From NCBI GenBank assembly GCA_948144175.1, contig CANXME010002056.1, forward strand, positions 248,001 to 312,000: a stretch of DNA of 64,000 nt, read 5' to 3'. The position numbers and the translations under genes are program-made. The notes under the pieces are model-generated. The model worked only from the letters and a program-made list of their open reading frames with translations, was not told the origin of the DNA and did no database searches. Origin of the DNA: Closterium sp. NIES-65. Its lineage: Eukaryota > Streptophyta > Zygnematophyceae > Desmidiales > Closteriaceae. Of the stretch, positions 42,631 to 52,073 are shown piece after piece; the first letter of the stretch is position 1, and every line of letters starts with the position of its first letter.

Positions 42631-43440
42631 TCGACTATGTTCGCCCTAGGAGGGGGAACTGTGTCGACATAAGTGCCTGTGGACTTCATGGATGCCATCT
42701 TTGCGTCCATGGGTGTTTGCCACTGAGAGGAGTAGGGCCCCAAAATCGCCTCTGAGTAAGAGCGTGGGGTTGGGATGTGTGGTGCATCCGGGTCTCCCTC
42801 AGGTTTAATCAGCATGGACACAAGATGAGGTACAGCGTAACGCACCTTGAAGATGGGTGGAGAGCTCGGCGGCCGCTTCACCCTAAAAATCCCCATGCCA
42901 TCGACTATGATCACCCTAGGAGGGGGAACTGTGTTGACGTAAGTGCCTATGGACTGCCGGAATGCCATCTTTGCGTCCATGGGAGTCTGCCACTGAGACG
43001 AGTAGGGACCCAAAATCGCCTCTGAGTAAAAGCATGGGGTTGAGATGACTGGTGCATCCGGGTCTCCCTCGGGTTGAATCAGCATGGACACAAGATGAGG
43101 TACAGCGTAACGCACCTTGAAGACGCGTGGAGAACTCGGCGGCCGCTTCACACTGAAAATCCACATGCCATCCACTATGTTCGCCCTAGGAGGGGGAACT
43201 GTGTCGACGTTAGTGCCTCTGGACTTCCAGGATGCCATCTCTACGTCCATGACTGTCTACCACTGAGAGGAGTAGGGACCTGAAATCGCCTCTGAGTAAG
43301 AGCGTGGGGTTGAGATGTCTGCTGCATCCGGGTCTCCCTCACGTTTAATCAGCATGGACACAAGATGAGGTACAGCGTAACGCACCTTGAAGACGGGCGG
43401 AGAACCCGGCGGCCGCTTCACCCTAAAAATCCCCATGCCA
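42631..43440. repeat. Three 270-bp tandem units within Copia-D2 pol
   Basis: The phrase CATGCCATCGACTATG recurs at 42625, 42895, 43165 and 43435, exact spacing 270 bp, or 90 codons. Unit joins are at GAGGTACAGC/GTAACGCACC. A fourth, original unit continues upstream to about 43775 and is split by the solo LTR at 43499. Confidence 0.95.
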
Positions 43441-43498
43441 TTGACTATGTTCGCCCTAGGAAGGGGAATTGTGTCGACGTAAGTGCCTGTGGACTTCC

Positions 43499-43624
43499 TG
43501 TGAAGAGAATGAGGAATGATGGACTAGGAAATGAGTTGGGTACAAATATGTAACACTAGAAAACTGTACCCCATACTGTTTACCCCACTACAGCCTAGAA
43601 AGACTATAGCATAAATGTTTGACA
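43499..43624 (-). mobile_element. Solo Copia-D-type LTR with CTTCC target duplication
   Basis: A 126-bp LTR (minus strand TGTCAAACATTTATGC to CTCTTCACA) lies inside Copia-D2 pol. CTTCC precedes it at 43494-43498 and follows it at 43625-43629. It keeps family words such as GTACAGTTTTCTAGTG. A full element was inserted and later reduced to one LTR by recombination between its LTRs. Confidence 0.93.
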
Positions 43625-43650
43625 CTTCCGGGATGCCATCTCTGCGTCCA

Positions 43651-44720
43651 TGGCTATCTGTCACTGAGAGGAGTAGGGACCCAAAATCGCCTCTGAGTAA
43701 GAGCCTGGGGTTGAGATGTCTGGTGCATCCGGGTCTCCCTCAGGTGCAATCAGCATGGACACAAGATGAGGTACAGCAGCTGCAAAGCACTCAAAATCCT
43801 CCTGCCTGTCCTCAAGGACGTCCATGCCAAGAGCACACTCACCCCCAACGGATGGAGGACAGTCAGATTCAGACTCAGCAACAAGACTAGTGGCGTAGTC
43901 TAGACGACAGGCGGCAGCAAAGTCGACAAGCTCAGCAAGTGGGCAGATGTGGCAGAAGACTCAAATGAAGGGTCGGTTACAACAGTGGCGAGAAGATGTG
44001 AGACAGTAGGACTTGCAGCACAAACCAAGTCAGACGCAGGGTCTGGACCGTTAGCAATAGAAGACGTAGGAGGAGACGGTAGAGGGACACACTGTGGAAC
44101 AGAGGAAGGACGAAGTGCCATAGAAGTGTGCGGGGGATATGAGCAGAACGCGGTTGCGAAGCATAACGACCAGTCCGAACAGGACGAACTGGCAAGGCAG
44201 GACAAGACGCAAGATCACGACGATCTGTGAGACCTCTTGTCAGCTCAGTATAAGGAGAACGAGTCGGTAGTAGGGCGGCTGGCTGTAACTGTAACTGCAA
44301 CTGGTCAGACGGTGGACACAGTAAGGGAGGAGTAAGGCCGCTAGAAAATGGGAAATCAAGAACATGCTGAAGCAGTGGAACAAAGTACACTCGCGGCCAC
44401 ACAGTGCCTCCGGCCCCAGTGTCAACAGCTCCAGCACTCCCACTGCTTGCACCTCCATCCCTAGAGTCTCCAGCTCCAGTGCCAGCAGCACCACCAGCTC
44501 CAGCACCTCCAGCACCTTCAGCACCTCCAGCAACGCCAGCACCAGCAGTTCCAGCACCTCCAGTACCTCCATTAGCAGCAGCACCACCAGCGGCGACAGC
44601 TCTAGCGCCTCCAGCCCCAGTGCCTCCAGCAGCAGTGTCTCCAGTGGCAAGGCCCGCAGCTCCGGAAGCGCCACTCCAAAGGCGGGTGCGCCTAGCAAAC
44701 CGCTCACGCACCTGCAGTAG
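43651..44720 (-). pseudogene. Copia-D2 linker between integrase and RT
   Basis: Low-complexity Gly/Ala/Val-rich linker (GGAGAGGAAGTGAG type) coded by GCTCCAGCACCTCC-like 15-bp words at 44404-44660, then the proline-rich MALRPSSVP segment and the conserved pre-RT region (DPSFESSATSA). The same linker order is in Copia-D1 at 16311-16900. Frames switch several times. Confidence 0.8.
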
Positions 44721-45598
44721 AGAGAGCGGCTCCCGTCCTGACGAGGCAGCGTAGGACCTCTAGCAGACACAGTACCACCAGGCTCAGCACCCCCAGACTC
44801 CGCAACCCGAGTCTCAACAACCTTAGGCTCCAAACGCTCAGGCTCAGCACCCCCTGGCGCAACACCCCTAGCAACACCACCCCCAGCAACCCCAGAGTCG
44901 ACAGCTACCTCAACAAGCTCGACATGGTCTACCTGGGACACACCGGAGGGAGCAGGATCCTGAGGGGAGAGGGGGTCTACCGGTGGAGGACCTGGTGCGC
45001 ACACGAGCGGAGGGGGGGTGAGAGGGGCAGTGCGGTAAGCAAAGAGACGGTAAAAAGGGAACCGACTCGTCAAACCGTTGTCCTGAGAGAGCAGGACACG
45101 GCGCAGAGTGGGGTGGTAAAACTGCCAACCACGCGCATCAGGGGGAAAGCCAAGGAAGACACAGGGAATGGCACGGGAGGACAGCTTGTCCGCGGAGTTA
45201 TCGCGGACAAAGGCACGAGATCCCCAGACCTGGAACACCGACGCATCGCCAACCTCCCCCGTCCAACGCAGTATCGGCAAGGTCTCTGGCAAGGAGACAC
45301 AGGGCCAGAGGTTGAGCTGATACGCTGCGTACCAGAAAATGGGGGGCAGCCGCATGGATCATGGAGGTACGAGCGACCTCCATCACTAAGGCAATGCGGC
45401 GCTCAGCAACCACATTTTGCTGTAGAGAGGCCGGAAGCGTGAACGACTGGGTGATGCCCTCCCCATGACCGGAAGAGGTTGGAAGAAAACTCACCACCTC
45501 TGTCAGAGTGCACACGCAGGACCGGACGGTCTGTGTTGAACCGCTCGCGGAGCTGGAGACGGATTGTGCGGATCCAAGGGATCAAAACATCAGGGACC
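44721..45598 (-). pseudogene. Copia-D2 integrase core and C-terminus
   Basis: Minus strand: VLRVHSDRGGEFSSNLF (second catalytic Asp), ITQSFTLPASLQQNVVAERR (catalytic Glu), VMEVARTSMIHAAAPHF, then LPETLPILRWTGEVGDASVFQVWGSRAF and IPCVFLGFPPDARGWQFYHP, the conserved copia integrase tail. At least two frameshifts separate these pieces. A Pro-rich tail leads into the linker. Confidence 0.88.
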
Positions 45599-45604
45599 CC
45601 CCCC

Positions 45605-45605
<1 letters not shown>

Positions 45606-45641
<36 letters not shown>
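45606..45641. repeat. Run of 36 C
   Basis: An uninterrupted C run (G on the coding strand), preceded by eight more C and one T. It replaces the start of the integrase core with an artificial glycine run. Its true length should be treated as uncertain. Confidence 0.9.
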
Positions 45642-45642
<1 letters not shown>

Positions 45643-46486
45643 CCCGTGGTGTAACGCAAGTAGTCGTCAACAATCAGCAGAGTATCACTCGTGGCTCTGT
45701 TCATCGGGGGAAACGAGGAGGAGTGAGGAGCGGCGCGCTGCCGCCCCTCGACACATAGAAGGCATGGCGGGGCAGGCAAGGGTGGGAGGGGAGGCAGAGA
45801 CCAGGGAAGACTAGAGACAAGGAGATGAGAGTGAATGCCACGAAGGCGTGGTACGGAGGGGTGACCAAGGCGGTGGTGCCAAAGGAGAGTCTGGTGCGAC
45901 AGGGCGCGACACGAGCAGGGGGGCGCAAGCTGACCTGACGCGGACGCAGAAGCTGCTACCTGAGGAGGCTCAGTAGTTGGTATGTACAGACTCGACCCAG
46001 GCCGACGGGTAAACGCGGCCAGGTGACGGCCCGCTCGTGTACACGTGCAGATCGACACACGCTGGCCCCCAGGATTGGTAATAGTGAACATCGCATCCTG
46101 GAGGGCAGCGAGTTTGTAGAGAACGAGGGGAGGTGAAGACCTGAGAGTGACCCGGACGGAACCGCCGGACACGGGAGAACAGTGGAGGAACGGGCAAAAA
46201 CTGGGCCCTCTGAGGGGTCAGCCATTCTGACAGCAACCGGTGCAGGGAGTGGTGTGACAGTGGTACTGTCGCAAAGGAAACAGTGGGAAGCACCTGAGTC
46301 AAGCGTGAAGGTGCGCAAGACCACAGCAGGCACATTACCAGGGAGAGAAGACTCACAAGCACCTAGAGCAGCATCCTCTATACCTTGATCCGGCAGCATA
46401 CACAAGTAACAGTCACCATGAGCACTAATAGTAAACGCATACATGGCAGTAACAATAGCATCATAATAAAGAGCAAAGATAACCAA
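45642..46486 (-). pseudogene. Copia-D2 protease and pre-integrase region
   Basis: The minus-strand frame from 46486 reads DCYLCMLPDQGIEDAALG, then the aspartic protease site TFTLDSGASHCFL and the flap region. A second phase gives FTITNPGGQRVSICTC and the integrase zinc region LWHHRLGHPSVPRLRGI with CLLCVEGRQ. One frameshift lies between them near 46130. The protease would cut the polyprotein. Confidence 0.88.
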
Positions 46487-47757
46487 ACCCTGCCTAAGCA
46501 GCTCTGCCCCGCGGGGGAGCTCAGTCGCGTTGAGAAACTTTGCGCAAAAGGCGTCATCAAGATGGGAGAAGCAGCGGTACTGGGTGTGAGGCTTCCCGCA
46601 TGTCTAACCAGTGCGGCCACTTGTGCGAATGACATACGGGCAACGAACACTACCCCCAGACGCCCCACGCTGAGCAAACCACTCACAAAGCTGCTAGGGC
46701 GAAGGGGTCTCGCTCGGACGCTGGTGCTGCTGCCTCTGGCTACCGCAAGAACCTCCCCTCTGAACACCTCCACCCCGACCGCCACCACTGCTCCCGCCAC
46801 CGCTCCCACTGCCGCCACCCCCACTCCCGCCGCCACCACCGCCACTACCGCTGCCACTACCGCCGCCACCAACGCCTCCACTCCCACCACCACTCCCACC
46901 GCCACCACCTCCATTGCCTCCACCGCCCCCACCACCGCCTCCACCGCTGCCACCCCCACCACCCTGGCCTCCCTTGCCCCTGCCGCTGCGGAGACTCCCA
47001 TAGGAGCAGACGCAGCCCCGACCTCCTCAGGATGAAGGAATTCAACAGCACCAACAGAAGGGACATAGGGAACAAGGGGGGAGGGGGAACACCCCTCAAA
47101 GGAGGGAGTGCGAGGAGTGCCACGAGAAGCGCCTACAGCGACTATGCTAGTCTCAGCTGCAAGGAGGTGCTTCTCGAGCAGGTCGACAGTGAGGTCTGTG
47201 AGGTCGACGGCAAGAAGGAGGTCTCTGAGTATGCTAAGAGAGTCAGGGAGGCGGGTGACGATGAAGTAGAGCGTGATGTACATAGGAGGAGGGTTCTTGA
47301 TTAGAAACTCACAGGGAAGCGCGGCGCGGTAGCGAGTGTCACTAGTGCGAAGGTAAGTGAAGGTCGGCGAGTGTGGCAAAGGCGGACTGCTCGGGGAACA
47401 GGTAGGGCAGTATAAGGTGGCCTAGAGCAGCAGTGGCCGAAGAGGAGTAACGAGCGACTACAGCATCGTACATGGCACTAGCAGTCTTGTGCTGGCCAAA
47501 GTGAGCGCTTTCGGCTAATGGCAGGTGGTTGCAAACGGTTAGGCGAGCAGCAGCGTCACGAGTAAGCCACTGTGAGCGAGTCGCACTGTCAGCTGTGGCG
47601 GAAGGGAAGAGAGAGGCTCCAGACATGAGGTCAAACAGTGAGACACCGTCTCTAGAATCGCTCAGTAATTACAGCTGTAGGTCATCTAGCCACACGTCGA
47701 ACTGAATCGGACAGCCCTCTGCATCAAAGGAGAGTACACTGAGAGTAGCCATCGCGG
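46487..47757 (-). pseudogene. Copia-D2 gag
   Basis: Starts at MATLSVLSFDAEGCPIQFDV (ATG at 47755-47757), with a TAA after 27 codons, then SRDGVSLFDLMSGASLF, TRDAAARLTVCNHLPLAE, AMYDAVVARYSSSATAALG and, in a second frame, RYRAALPCEFLIKNPPPMY, LLAVDLTDLTVDLLEKHL and VGASRGTPRTPSFEGC. This is a copia Gag of the long glycine-rich type. A 230-bp run of GGC/GGT-like codons (46760-46990) encodes a glycine tract in the proper frame. No CCHC knuckle was found; the glycine-rich part and the CPYVIR region follow instead. Confidence 0.85.
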
Positions 47758-47879
47758 GCTAAGCAGATAGGCGCGCTAGCATCGGGGCAGCATCTAGGCA
47801 AGCCAAAGCAGATTGGCAGCCAGCAGGGCGACGCGCAGGCAGATCCGGTCAGAGCAACAGCCAGCAGGGTGATACGCGG

Positions 47880-48380
47880 GGAGGGCAGGGCGGCGCGGCA
47901 GCGAGCGGCGCGCAGGCAATGGAGGGCAGCTCGGCGGCTAGCGGCGCGTTGGCAGAGCAGGGCGGCGCCGTGGCGAGCGGCGCGCAGGCAGGGCAGGGCG
48001 GCGCGGCGGTTAGGGGCGCGCAGGTAGGGCAAGGTGGCGCGCAGGTAGGGCAGGGTGGCGCAACGGTCAGCGGCGCGCAGGCAGGGCAGGGCCGCGCGGC
48101 GGTGAGCAGCGCGCGGGTAGACAGGGCGGCGCGGCAGCGTGCAGCACGCTGGCAGGGCAGGGCGACGCGGCGGCGAGCGGCGAGTAGGCAAGGCAGGGCG
48201 GCGCGACAACAAGCAGTGCGTGGGCAGGGCAGGGTGGCGGCGGCGAGCGGCGTGCGGGCAGAGCACGGCGTATGCGGGCGGCGCGACGTAGGTCAGAGTG
48301 CGTGCGGGCGTCACGACGAAAGGCGGGGAGTGCGCAGGGCAGCGCGACGCAGGGCAGGGCAAGGCGGCGCTAACAAGGCG
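47880..48380 (-). repeat. Copia-D2 leader repeats
   Basis: About a dozen imperfect copies of a ~36-bp GC-rich unit (plus strand GCGCGCAGGCAGGGCAGGGC and GGCGCGGCGGTGAGCG). It lies between primer site and gag, like the repeats in Copia-D1. Open frames on both strands here are repeat artefacts. Confidence 0.8.
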
Positions 48381-48445
48381 ACGCGACGTGTGGGGTAGAG
48401 CAATTCGGTGGACCCTAAAAAAAAACTGGTCCTAGGAGAGAACCA

Positions 48446-48457
48446 GCTTTGAAACCA
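48446..48457 (-). promoter_or_regulatory. Primer binding site of Copia-D2
   Basis: On the minus strand TGGTTTCAAAGC directly follows the LTR end; 10 of 12 positions match TGGTATCAGAGC. Confidence 0.75.
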
Positions 48458-48541
48458 TGTCTAAAAGTGTAAGCGAGGATGAGTGGACTAGCAAGAGGAT
48501 GGGTACAAGTACTAACCCTAATTTGGGTTGTACCCCATTGG
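48458..48541 (-). mobile_element. Copia-D2 5' LTR, truncated
   Basis: Plus strand TGTCTAAAAGTGTAAGCGAGG to GGGTTGTACCCCAT matches the first 84 bp of 37475-37605. The outer ~47 bp are missing and Copia-B integrase begins at once, so no target duplication can be checked. Confidence 0.85.
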
Positions 48542-49195
48542 TCTCAATTTGTGCGGGCCGTTACGGATGTCTGCCAAGGATGACAGCCTATACTTCCTGG
48601 TGCTGAAGGACTGCAAGACCCACAAGGTATGGGTGAGGCCGGTCGCCAAAAAGTCCAACGTGCTGCGGGAGTTTGAGAAGTGGCTGGTGGTGGCTGAGCG
48701 GCAGACGGCGAAGTCGGTGCCAAAGCTCCGCTCTGATCGGGAAGGGGAGTTCCTCGGGAAGGAGTTCATCGCCTGCCTGATGGCAAGGGGATCATCCACA
48801 ACTTGAACTACCCCTACATACCGCAGCAGAACGGTATGGTGGAGCGGGAGATGCGTACGGTGGTGGAGTCGGTGCGGACAATGCTGCTGCACATATGTGT
48901 GTAGCACCACTGGTGGCACCTCACCGTGCGACAAGCGGTCTGGGTGCGAAACTGCCTGGAGAAGTCGACGCTACCGCCGGGCACTACGCCGTACCACAGG
49001 GGAGAAGTCTGACTCACTGGAAGTCTGCGAAGCCGACCACAGGGGAGAAGTCTGCGACCTCACAGGGGAGAAGTCTGCGACTACGCATTCAGCAAGGGAG
49101 CCGACAACAAGGGAGAAATCGGCAGGGACGCCAAATTTGGTGCACCGGGGCGTCGAGATCAGCGAACCCGATGACGATGGAGGGGAGCAGATGGG
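48542..49195 (+). pseudogene. Copia-B integrase remnant
   Basis: Reads DSLYFLVLKDCKTHKVWVRP, KLRSDREGEFLGKEF, then after a frameshift near 48782 GIIHNLNYPYIPQQNGMVERE and VRTMLLHICV*HHWWHL with a TAG near 48900. It is the same family as 1-298. The second part of the DDE triad and the Glu are visible. Three copies of CAGGGGAGAAGTCT (48997, 49040, 49063) follow as a local repeat. A Copia-A solo LTR then interrupts the element; RT continues at 50288. Confidence 0.85.
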
Positions 49196-50287
49196 TGTTG
49201 GGTGCAAATTCACATTGCACGACATCCTGCCATCTGTTTGTACGAGTATGCGTGCGCGAATGCATTTGGGTGTGAATGGAATGTTCGTGTGTTTGTTTGC
49301 TTTCGCAATTTTTGCTTGATGCATTTGCAGGTACTCGCATAATGTGCACTTTGGCACGACAATATATGCGATATGAACAGTGCAAGTAGAAAAGGCGAGC
49401 TCGCAAAGGAACCCAAGATGGAAGCTTTGCGACTCGCTTGACTTGATTTATAGATTCAGTTCTATCCAACTACAAATTGTACTGTTTTGTTTAGGTTACT
49501 ATAGAGTAGCAGGGCAGGCCCTAAAGGGGTACAATTTCAGTGAAGAGTGGATGTTGTTTGTCTGTATCTGCATGCTACAGGACCAGGGGAAACCAGCGGA
49601 ACCAGCATTTGGCTGGTTGGGCAAAGACAAAACAGCTTCTGTTTTTAGGACCTGAACCTGGTTGTTATTTTCCCAAGTTGGAAAAACAGAACTAGAGGTT
49701 GTTTACCAACCTATCACCTGTTGTTTTGTCCAGCCAGGTTGGTTCTGTTGCTTGGAATTATTTGGGATCACCACTGGTTGTTCCTATGTTGATTCCCAAG
49801 GTCCTTGCTAACTAGAACTATTGATTCCTTCTCTGTTTGTACCTGGATATAGTCAATTTTATTCAAGCAAATTCCTCCCTTCCTGGTATTTCGTTTCTAC
49901 GTGATACGACAACGGAATGCTACCTGAGTCAACGCTAGTACGTTAGCACTCTAATGCTATGCAAACGCTATCCGAGCCATAACTTCGTCATGGCAGAACT
50001 TTTCGCGAGGCAACTTGGTTTATTTAAAAGCTCTTGGAGTGAGCTTTGATATAGCAAAGTCTCAGCTTAATCCAAACGACGGTCTGCAAGATACACTGCG
50101 CAACGTTCAAGGTGCTCTTGCTGTTTTAGCTAAGTCATTCTTGATCCCTCTCTCTACAAACTTGGACCCGAGGATAGGGGCTGGTCTTGTAGCAGGCACC
50201 CATAGACCCTTGGAGGTGACCTTGAGAAGAGCTTTTAAGTTTGATTAAGTCTTATTAGCTTGAGTTTATTAGGTCCTTACACCAACA
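49196..50287 (+). mobile_element. Solo Copia-A LTR in Copia-B
   Basis: A 1,092-bp LTR, TGTTGGGTGC to TTACACCAACA, with neither primer site nor polypurine tract. It is flanked by ATGGG (49191-49195) and ACGGG (50288-50292), a 5-bp target duplication with one C/T difference. Integrase lies on one side and the RT entry region of the same family on the other, as expected for insertion into Copia-B followed by LTR-LTR recombination. Confidence 0.92.
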
Positions 50288-51656
50288 ACGGGCGCTGAGG
50301 AGTCCACCGACAGCGATGTGGTGGAGGTTCAGGTCGACCAACCTAGACCACGGCGTTCAGGTCGAATTCAAGGGCCGCTTGAGCGGCTAACCTACCATGT
50401 CTGCCTCCCGCATGCTGCCTTCATCACGTTGTACAACAACGACGACGTTGATGCCGAGAAAGGCGTCGACCTGCCGGAGCTTGATTCCGATATGCACGGC
50501 GACCCCGAACACCGCTGGGACATCGCAAAGATGACCGTGAAGGAGGCGCTGGCGAGGTGGAAGGGCACGGGGGTGAAGGCAGCCATAGACGAGGAGATCC
50601 AAAGCCTCATCGGCATGGGCACCCAGGAGCTAGTCGAACGCCCACGCGGGTTGAACATCATAAAGAACAAGTGTGTGCTTTTGACCAAGTTCTACGTCGC
50701 CGACACGGTCACTCGGGAGAAGGCGAGGCTGGTCGTGAAGGGCTTCACGCAGGTGTATGGCGTCAACTACGACGAGATGTATACGTCGGTAAGCAGCTAC
50801 GTCGCGCTGAGGATCTTCCTCAACATCGTCGACGTCCTCGACCTCAACCTGATACAGCTCGACATGAAGCTCGTCTTCCTGCAGAGCAAGCTTGACCGGG
50901 TGTTGTACATGTACCAGCCGGACTACTACAATGACGGAACCGGCCAGATGTGCAAGCTGTTGAAGAGCCTATACGGGCTGAATTAGCCGCCACTGTTGTG
51001 GTACAAGGCGCTCAACGACTTGCTGGTCGGCAGTGGCTGGAAGAAGAGCCAGGTCGACAAGGCTCTTTACTTCAAGGTTGGTGACGGCGGAGTGGCGTGC
51101 TGGGTGCTGGTCGATGACGTGCTCACCTCTAGCTGCAGCACTGCAATGCTGAAGGGGCTGAAGGAGCTGCTAGAGGCCACCTTTGAGCTGCGCGAGATCT
51201 CGCCCATGGTTAAGTACCTCAGGCTAGAGATTGTGAGCGACAGGCTGGCGAGGAATCTGTGGGTGCAGTAGGCAATTCATCGACGAGGAGCAGACTGAGT
51301 GCACCCCAAAGACGCCGGTCTCCATCGACGCCTTCGCCGAGCTAACATTCAACGACTACGAGGCACAGAAGCGTCGGGAGGAGGAGCACCGGCAGAAGGT
51401 CGGCTCACTGCAGTTCGCGGTGACGGCGGTAAGGCCGGACATCTCATTCGCCTGCAGCAACCTGGGGAGTGGCCTAACGGTGAGGAGCAGCCAGCACTTG
51501 AGTGAGGTCGACCCCTGCCTCGCCTACCACGCCAACACTCTTAACACTGCCCTGGAGTTTGGCGGTAGACCAGAGACGCTAGAACTATTTGGCTACATGG
51601 ATGCTGACATCTCAGGCGACAAGCAGAACCGACGAGCACGGGCTGTCGAGAGTTGA
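50288..51656 (+). pseudogene. Copia-B reverse transcriptase and RNase H remnant
   Basis: Reads PRRSGRIQGP, ALARWKGTGVKAAIDEEIQS, the RT core (KARLVVKGFTQVYGVNYDEM, LIQLDMKLVFLQ, CKLLKSLYGLN), TAG at 50984-50986 where Gln is usual, then LWYKALNDLLVGSGWKKS and LVDDVLTSSC. Here the usual Y of YVDD is L. TAG at 51269-51271 and a frameshift precede VRPDISFACSNLG and FGYMDADISGDKQNRR, the RNase H entry. The element breaks off before the rest of RNase H. Confidence 0.87.
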
Positions 51657-51719
51657 ACAGGTGAAGAAGTGACTAAGAAAAGAGAAAGTACAACAAGATC
51701 TAGCAAACCCTAACAAATA

Positions 51720-52073
51720 GCTTTGGCCGCAGGAAATGTAACACCTTTGGCCGCAACGTACACCTCTGCCTCATCGTTGGAACCAGAGACGGATGATGCC
51801 CGAATCGACGGCCATAAAACAGCACAAGTTCCAAGGCTAAAGAAGCACTCGTGTATAGACCGACACGTCGTCGGCCCACGACGAGTCCGAGTATCCGATG
51901 AGTGTAACTGGCTGCTTCTTTCCAAGGACAAATCCCATGTCCGATGTACTCGCCACATACTTCGTCACCCTCTTAGAAACGTACTAGTGGGTCGGTCAGT
52001 GTCTCCCAAGCGCAACAAAGCACGCAAGGACGCTAAAAGGGTAAGCTAGGTCTGGGCGAGTACAGGTCATCTA
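51720..52073 (-). pseudogene. Copia-E RNase H remnant
   Basis: Minus strand contains GYSDSSWADDVSVY in one phase and NDEAEVYVAAKG in another, matching the catalytic Asp and the Glu-containing helix of copia RNase H. Frames are scrambled. The 60 bp to its left hold no recognisable sequence except a possible LTR start (TTAGGGTTTG). Confidence 0.65.

Larger units (their letters stand above)
42189..43650 (-). pseudogene. Copia-D2 reverse transcriptase with amplified N-terminus
   Basis: The 3' part (42189-42625) is RT to FYILV, ending just before YVDD at the chromovirus join. LDFSTPFFRAA and the PPGFTGS region are present but frameshifted. Upstream, the block running from PHLVSMLI through SYSEAILGPYSSQWQT, GTYVDTVPPPRANIVDGMW and FKVRY is repeated. 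The first three units are in a single open frame of 236 codons (42540-43250). A solo LTR splits the most upstream unit. The protein could not work: it lacks its active site and carries about 270 extra residues. Confidence 0.9.

Noticed and set aside
44240..44720. Leu/Val-rich part of a 371-codon minus-strand frame resembling a membrane protein
   Set aside because: Out-of-phase reading of the Gly/Ala linker repeats; the true frame gives GGAG-type linker.
47724..48398. Open frames of 159-212 codons rich in Ala, Gly, Arg and Pro
   Set aside because: Produced by the GC-rich leader repeat on both strands; no conserved protein.
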